From the NCBI GenBank assembly GCA_022575985.1, contig JAKSXM010000007.1, positions 3,660,501-3,724,500 on the forward strand: a stretch of 64,000 nt of DNA, in the 5' to 3' direction. Position 1 is the first letter of the stretch. Every line of letters begins with the position of its first letter. The notes under the pieces are model-generated. The model saw only the letters and a program-made list of their open reading frames with translations, ran no database searches and was not told the DNA's origin. Positions 59,937-64,000 of the stretch are shown here, piece by piece. The stretch is from Anagrus nilaparvatae (lineage: Eukaryota; Arthropoda; Insecta; Hymenoptera; Mymaridae). A program made the translations under genes and the position numbers.

Positions 59937-61934
59937 ATGAGCGCACTTAACAGATTAGCAGACTTATACGACGCAAAAGACCCTATGACAGAAAAAGCTT
60001 ATGACATATTAGTAGGTAATGCACCAGCCTCTTTTGGTGACATAAACGAAATCGGGTTCAAAGAACTAGTAAAAAAATATCAAAATTATTATTTAGAGCA
60101 CACGAGCAAACTAGCTAACGTACCGGACCAATCCCTTATCGAAACATTAAAAGGTTCTTCCTCAGAAGAAAAAGTGAAAAAATTAGTTAAAGACATAACT
60201 TTCGTCAATATCTTAAAAGAGTTAATTTCTAACAATATTGACCCTTCAGATATTATTAACATATTATTAGATGTAGAAAAAGGAGAAAATTCTTTAAATA
60301 TTTATCTTGACTCGCGTTTTAAAAATATATTTAAAAAATTCTGTAATTTATCAAAAGACAACATAGACCCCCCATCCACTTCCGATTATATCAAATATCT
60401 AGCAAATAAAGTAATAAATGAGTCAACTGACGGGAAATTAACTGTACCAGCAGAAGAACTTTTCAATGCATTAGAAGTAGGGGACGAAGAACAAGAGTTG
60501 TTAGAAAAAGCACTAAAAAACTATGAAACATGTGCAATATTAATAGAGTTATACAATAACGACCTAAAACCAGAACTACTAATCTCGGAGCTATCGGTAG
60601 AAATTGAAATAATAGAATTAGAAAATTCTCAATATACCAACACCCCAGTTTTACCCCGAAAACCAAAGAAAATAGCTTTCAATTTAGATGCATCCGAATT
60701 CTATAATGAAAAATTTGGGGTAAGTCAAACAAACGAAAGTCAATATCAAACCGTTCAGGACACTGCTACTCAAAGAAAAAATTTAACACATCTGACACAT
60801 CAGCAAAACACTAACTCCGCACATAGCACGAACAACAGGCCAGACAGGAGCATACCTTTAAGAACTCCATGTTCTACCATGTACTATAAGGTAGACGAAC
60901 CTTGCAGATATTGTAATATCGCTCACGGTCAGAGCAATTGCAGAAATACAAGACCACCAACAGAGAATCATACTTACAACACGGCCAGATCAATATATGG
61001 ACAAAATTCAAGTTTGGCAAAAATCAGGCCCTTTTCGATTAAAGATACATTGGAAATGATTCCTAAATTCAGCGGAAGGGCAGAGGAACTTGAAGCGTTC
61101 ATAATTGGATGCGGCCGAGCCCGGAATATGATTCCGCCGGAAAATGAATACGAACTCACGCAGCTAATTCAGACAAGACTTTTAGGTGAGGCAAGTAGAG
61201 CTACATTAGACCAAACATTCAGTAGTGTAAGCAAATTAAAGGAGTTCATGGAATTTGCGTTTGGACACCCCAAAACGTCAAATGAGCTAAACGGCGAGTT
61301 ATCACAACTCAGGCAAAAAGAAAAAGAAACAATTATTATTTTTGCAAATAAAATTAAAGAAGTAGGCCGAAAGATCAAAAAAGCAAGGTTAATTGAAGGC
61401 AGACACATTGACGAGGATGAAATAGAAAGGGATCTGACTAGATTCTTTCTTAAAGGTATGAGATTTGAAATACGTAATAGAATAATTCCTTATGCCTCAT
61501 TCGAAGATAATATAAAAGAGGCTATAAGAGTAGAAAGAGATACGTGTATGTACGAAGAAGTAAAAGTGGCAGACAAAGAAGTAAAAGTCGTTAACGCAGG
61601 TAACAAAGCGAGATGCCAAATATGTAATTCTGACCAACATCTCGCCTCCGAATGTGAAAAAATATCGATAAAGCAAAATAACGACAAAAATAATCCAGTA
61701 CAGTGCCAAATTTGCAACAAACTGTATCATTCAGCCGCAGACTGCAGGTCACAACTAAAGTGCAGCCATTGCGGAAAATCAGGCCACAAAGAAGATGAAT
61801 GTTATATCTTACCAGAAACAAATACCGATAACGTTGTATGTTTTTATTGTCATAAAACAGGTCACATAATCTCTAATTGTAGAAAAAGGATAAACGCTGG
61901 AAAGAAAATAAAAGAACATCAGGAAAACAGTTAA
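59937..61934 (+). CDS. Gag polyprotein of gypsy-like element (665 aa)
   Basis: Gag assembles the virus-like particle and binds the element's RNA. The ATG at 59937 follows the structured leader. Residues 1 to about 240 form a charged helical N-terminal part without a recognised domain. A Gln/Asn/Thr-rich linker follows, with an odd CX2CX3HX4C motif at about 323-335. A retrotransposon capsid-like region runs from about 364 (IPKFSGRAEELEAFI) to about 535. Four classical CCHC knuckles (CX2CX4HX4C) lie between about 560 and 648. The frame is intact. No protease or reverse transcriptase follows in any frame within the window, and no overlap or slippery site leading to pol was found. Confidence 0.9.
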   Translation: MSALNRLADLYDAKDPMTEKAYDILVGNAPASFGDINEIGFKELVKKYQNYYLEHTSKLANVPDQSLIETLKGSSSEEKVKKLVKDITFVNILKELISNNIDPSDIINILLDVEKGENSLNIYLDSRFKNIFKKFCNLSKDNIDPPSTSDYIKYLANKVINESTDGKLTVPAEELFNALEVGDEEQELLEKALKNYETCAILIELYNNDLKPELLISELSVEIEIIELENSQYTNTPVLPRKPKKIAFNLDASEFYNEKFGVSQTNESQYQTVQDTATQRKNLTHLTHQQNTNSAHSTNNRPDRSIPLRTPCSTMYYKVDEPCRYCNIAHGQSNCRNTRPPTENHTYNTARSIYGQNSSLAKIRPFSIKDTLEMIPKFSGRAEELEAFIIGCGRARNMIPPENEYELTQLIQTRLLGEASRATLDQTFSSVSKLKEFMEFAFGHPKTSNELNGELSQLRQKEKETIIIFANKIKEVGRKIKKARLIEGRHIDEDEIERDLTRFFLKGMRFEIRNRIIPYASFEDNIKEAIRVERDTCMYEEVKVADKEVKVVNAGNKARCQICNSDQHLASECEKISIKQNNDKNNPVQCQICNKLYHSAADCRSQLKCSHCGKSGHKEDECYILPETNTDNVVCFYCHKTGHIISNCRKRINAGKKIKEHQENS

Positions 61935-62092
61935 CCGACTCCGGGCGTGGATTGGGAGGTAGCAGCTGTTCAGCAGAACTAATACCAGTAAAATAAAACC
62001 AGGACAGCCACGCGCCAACCATCATTTTGACCTCCGATAGACTAAAAACGAGTCAAAAGTCAATGTAATTTCAGCACAAAACAAAAAATTAA

Positions 62093-62323
62093 AACATACG
62101 CAATCCAATTAAAAACATCGAGGTCAACAGCCATCAAGGACAACCAGTCAGTAATAAGAATATTAAAAAGCAAAACATAAATCCGAAGAAAACAAATAAA
62201 AAATCCGCTAATTTAGAAATCAAAAAAGATAAAGTCGTAAAATTAAAAATTCATAAATCCGCAAATAAAAAGCCGTTAAAACTAAAATTAAATATTTCAT
62301 GGGAATTTGATGAAGAGTCATAA
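62093..62323 (+). other. short open stretch after gag, no start codon
   Basis: There are 77 codons between stops, Lys/Asn-rich and ending in SWEFDEES, with no ATG. It lies in a different frame from gag and after its stop. It could be the remnant of a pol or second product, or chance in A-rich sequence; no domain was recognised. Confidence 0.2.
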
Positions 62324-62367
62324 AACATAAAAGATAAAAAATATAAAATTTATAGAAATGATAAAAA

Positions 62368-63303
62368 TTATTCCCTCAGGGCAATGAATCCGAAAAATTA
62401 GCCAAGCGCTCCAGTAAACGAGATCAAAGTAGTCATTAAAGAATTACGTAAGACAGTCAAAAAGATACAGCAAGGTAAACTATTTCCCCAGAACAGGGAA
62501 TCCGCAAAATAAATTGAAATATTTTCTTAAAATAGGAAACTAGAAATAAGACTATTTCCCTGAAGTAGGGAATCCGTACAAAATAAGAGAAAAAACAATT
62601 TCCTTAGAAACAGAGGAATCCGCAAAATATTTCCTTAAAATAGGAAATCCGAAATAAAACTATTTCCCAGAGTAGGGAATCCGTAAACAAAAAAAAAACA
62701 ATTTCCTTCAAGAGAAAGGAATCCGCTTAAGATAAATAAAACTCGCAAAAACTATTTCCCCAGAACAGGGAATCCGGAAAATAAATTAAAATTATTTCCT
62801 TAAAATAGGAAATCCGAAATAAAACTATTCCCCAGAATAGGGGATCCGTAATAAAAAAAAAAAAAAGTAATACAATTTCCTAGAGTGAAAGGAATCCGCA
62901 TAAAATAAATAAAATTCGCAAAATTAATAAAAATTATTTCCTTAAATTAGGAAATCCGAAATAAAACTATTCCCCAGAATAGGGGATCCGTAATCAAAAA
63001 AAAAAGAAAAACAAATTTCCTTAGAGAGAAAGGAATCCGAAAATTAAATTAGTCCCTTAGAGTAGGGAATCTGAAACAAAAATCCGTGACTATTTCCCCA
63101 GAGTAGGGAATCCGTAAACACAAAAAAAAAGGAGAAAAAAACAATTTCCTTAGAAAGAAAGGAATCCGAAAAATAAATTAAACCATTCCCTTAGAGTAGG
63201 GATCTGAAACAAAAATCCGTGCAAAAAAAAAGATGTTTCCTTAAAGAAGGGAATCTGCGAGAAAAAATACCATCAAGTAATTTTCCTCAATGCAGGAAAT
63301 CTG
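62368..63303 (+). repeat. array of about 20 short hairpin repeats
   Basis: Each unit is about 24 nt plus an A-rich spacer. Its arms pair around a 5-8 nt loop and usually end AATCCG. Three types alternate. P is TTCCCC-AGARTA-GGGGA or TTCCC/GGGAA, for example 62825-62848. Q is TTTCCT-TAAAAT-AGGAAA, for example 62627-62651. R is TTTCCTT-AGAGAG-AAAGGAA, for example 63013-63039. The order P-Q-P-R-Q-P-R occurs twice (62481-62725 and 62752-63039), a higher-order tandem duplication. Arm sequences differ between types, but complementarity is always kept. The array lies in the internal region of the gag-only element. Confidence 0.85.
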
Positions 63304-63430
63304 CAAAATGCTAAAGAAAAATAAAATAGTCAGGTTGAAGATGAAACATACTATTTCGAATAAATGGACATCGGTTAAGAAAGCAAAAAAAAAAAAAAAA
63401 AAAGTCTACTATCAAAAAAAAAAAAGAATT

Positions 63431-63952
63431 TTTTTTTGGACGAGTAATTGAAAAATACTCACCCAAAAATTTTAAATTTTATACAATTAATCAAACCTTC
63501 ATAATTATTCAAAAAAAAATATATTTACTATTTTTTCAGACGAGCAATTTAAAAATACTCATCCAAAAATTTAGCCAAAATTTTTTTGGTGGAGTGGAAC
63601 GAAATACTCTTCCAAAATTAAATTTTAAACAAACATTACCAGAAGTACTCAGCAAAATGTTTTTATTTAGCCAAAATTTTTTTTTTTTGGAGGAGTAGAA
63701 CGAAATACTCTTCCAAAAAAATTAAATTTCAAACAAAAAACGCGTTAAAATATAAATTTTTTGTTTTGGAAGAGTAAAACAAAATACTCTTCCAAAAAGA
63801 TACATTTTTTTTTGTTTTGGAAGAGTAAAACGAAATACTCTTCCAAAGATATATTTTTTCTTGTTTTGGAAGAGTAAAACAAAATACTCTTCCAAAAATA
63901 AATTATTTTTTTTTGGAAGAGTAAAATGAAATACTCTTCCATATATATTTTT
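63431..63952 (+). repeat. array of eight GGAAGAGTA/TACTCTTCC hairpins
   Basis: Eight units begin near 63437, 63538, 63585, 63669, 63766, 63817, 63866 and 63913. The later ones form stems of 9-13 bp, GGAAGAGTA paired with TACTCTTCC around an AAACRAAA-type loop, extended by T and A runs. Earlier units carry G-U wobbles or mismatches (GGAGGAGTA, GGACGAGTA). Spacers are T-rich. It directly follows the first array and is unrelated to it in sequence. Frames on the minus strand through this array are repeat translations, not genes. Confidence 0.85.
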
Positions 63953-64000
63953 TTTATACAAAAAGTAAGAGAGAGAAACAAGATTTCAAAATCACTACGT

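Larger units (their letters stand above)
58794..64000 (+). mobile_element. Ty3/gypsy-like LTR element with gag only, 3' end beyond window
   Basis: A 5' LTR, a primer-binding site, a structured leader and a complete Gag frame are followed by about 2 kb without pol, dominated by two arrays of hairpin repeats. The 3' LTR is not in the window. Either the element is a non-autonomous gag-only type (as known for TR-GAG/LARD-like elements) that borrows reverse transcriptase, or a pol lies past position 64000 after an unusually long non-coding spacer. There is no decay in Gag, so the element looks recent. Confidence 0.85.

Noticed and set aside
61490..62018. Minus-strand open stretches across the end of gag
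   Set aside because: They are shadows of the Gag frame in A-rich DNA; the plus-strand zinc knuckles identify the real frame.
63722..63981. Minus-strand repetitive open stretches near the window end
   Set aside because: They are translations of the hairpin array in two frames, not proteins.

Overview
The window is a piece of an insect nuclear genome. It is extremely A+T-rich (roughly four-fifths A+T by eye). It has long homopolymer runs, spliceosomal introns and a Drosophila-type glypican gene. Dispersed (TTAGG)-like runs and the mix of transposons would fit Hymenoptera such as a parasitoid wasp, but the order is inferred, not shown.

Layout. 771-5613 is a complete Ty1/copia LTR retrotransposon with apparently identical 346-bp LTRs, a 5-bp target duplication (AATAA) and one open Gag-Pol frame of 1332 codons. 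6879-8126 is a long-TIR non-autonomous DNA element. From 8.1 to 42.4 kb no coding exon could be recognised. That region holds a palindromic minisatellite (26.9-27.2 kb), a diverged three-copy repeat, an LTR-like scrap, simple repeats and a candidate recursive-splicing exon (14044-14160). Seven coding exons from 42477 to 53224 (+) encode all but the N-terminus of a GPC4/6-type glypican, the dally-like protein (Dlp) of insects. It has 13 of the family's 14 cysteines, a furin-type RRRR site, Ser-Gly heparan sulphate sites and a GPI signal. The 5' exon with the signal peptide was not found. The 3' flank is occupied by a TIR element (53288-55110) with a nested MITE and by a second MITE (55292-55836). 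From 58794 to the window end runs a Ty3/gypsy-like LTR element: a 665-bp 5' LTR, a leader with three repeated RNA hairpins, a 665-aa Gag with four classical CCHC knuckles and no pol. After gag come about 2 kb of non-coding sequence, mostly two successive arrays of hairpin-forming repeats.

Most unusual signal. Ten copies of a bipartite promoter-like module lie between 10.2 and 51.9 kb on both strands: TTTTCTCG-N-AA-NN-GAAATG followed by a TATA box. In all ten the distance from CTCG to the TATA heptamer is exactly 23 nt, while most flanks do not align. The layout resembles the insect snRNA PSEA + TATA (U6-type, RNA polymerase III) promoter. The cluster could be a family of undescribed small-RNA loci, by analogy with the PSE-derived upstream motif of nematode 21U-RNA genes. 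No shared transcript is visible downstream, so that reading is a hypothesis.
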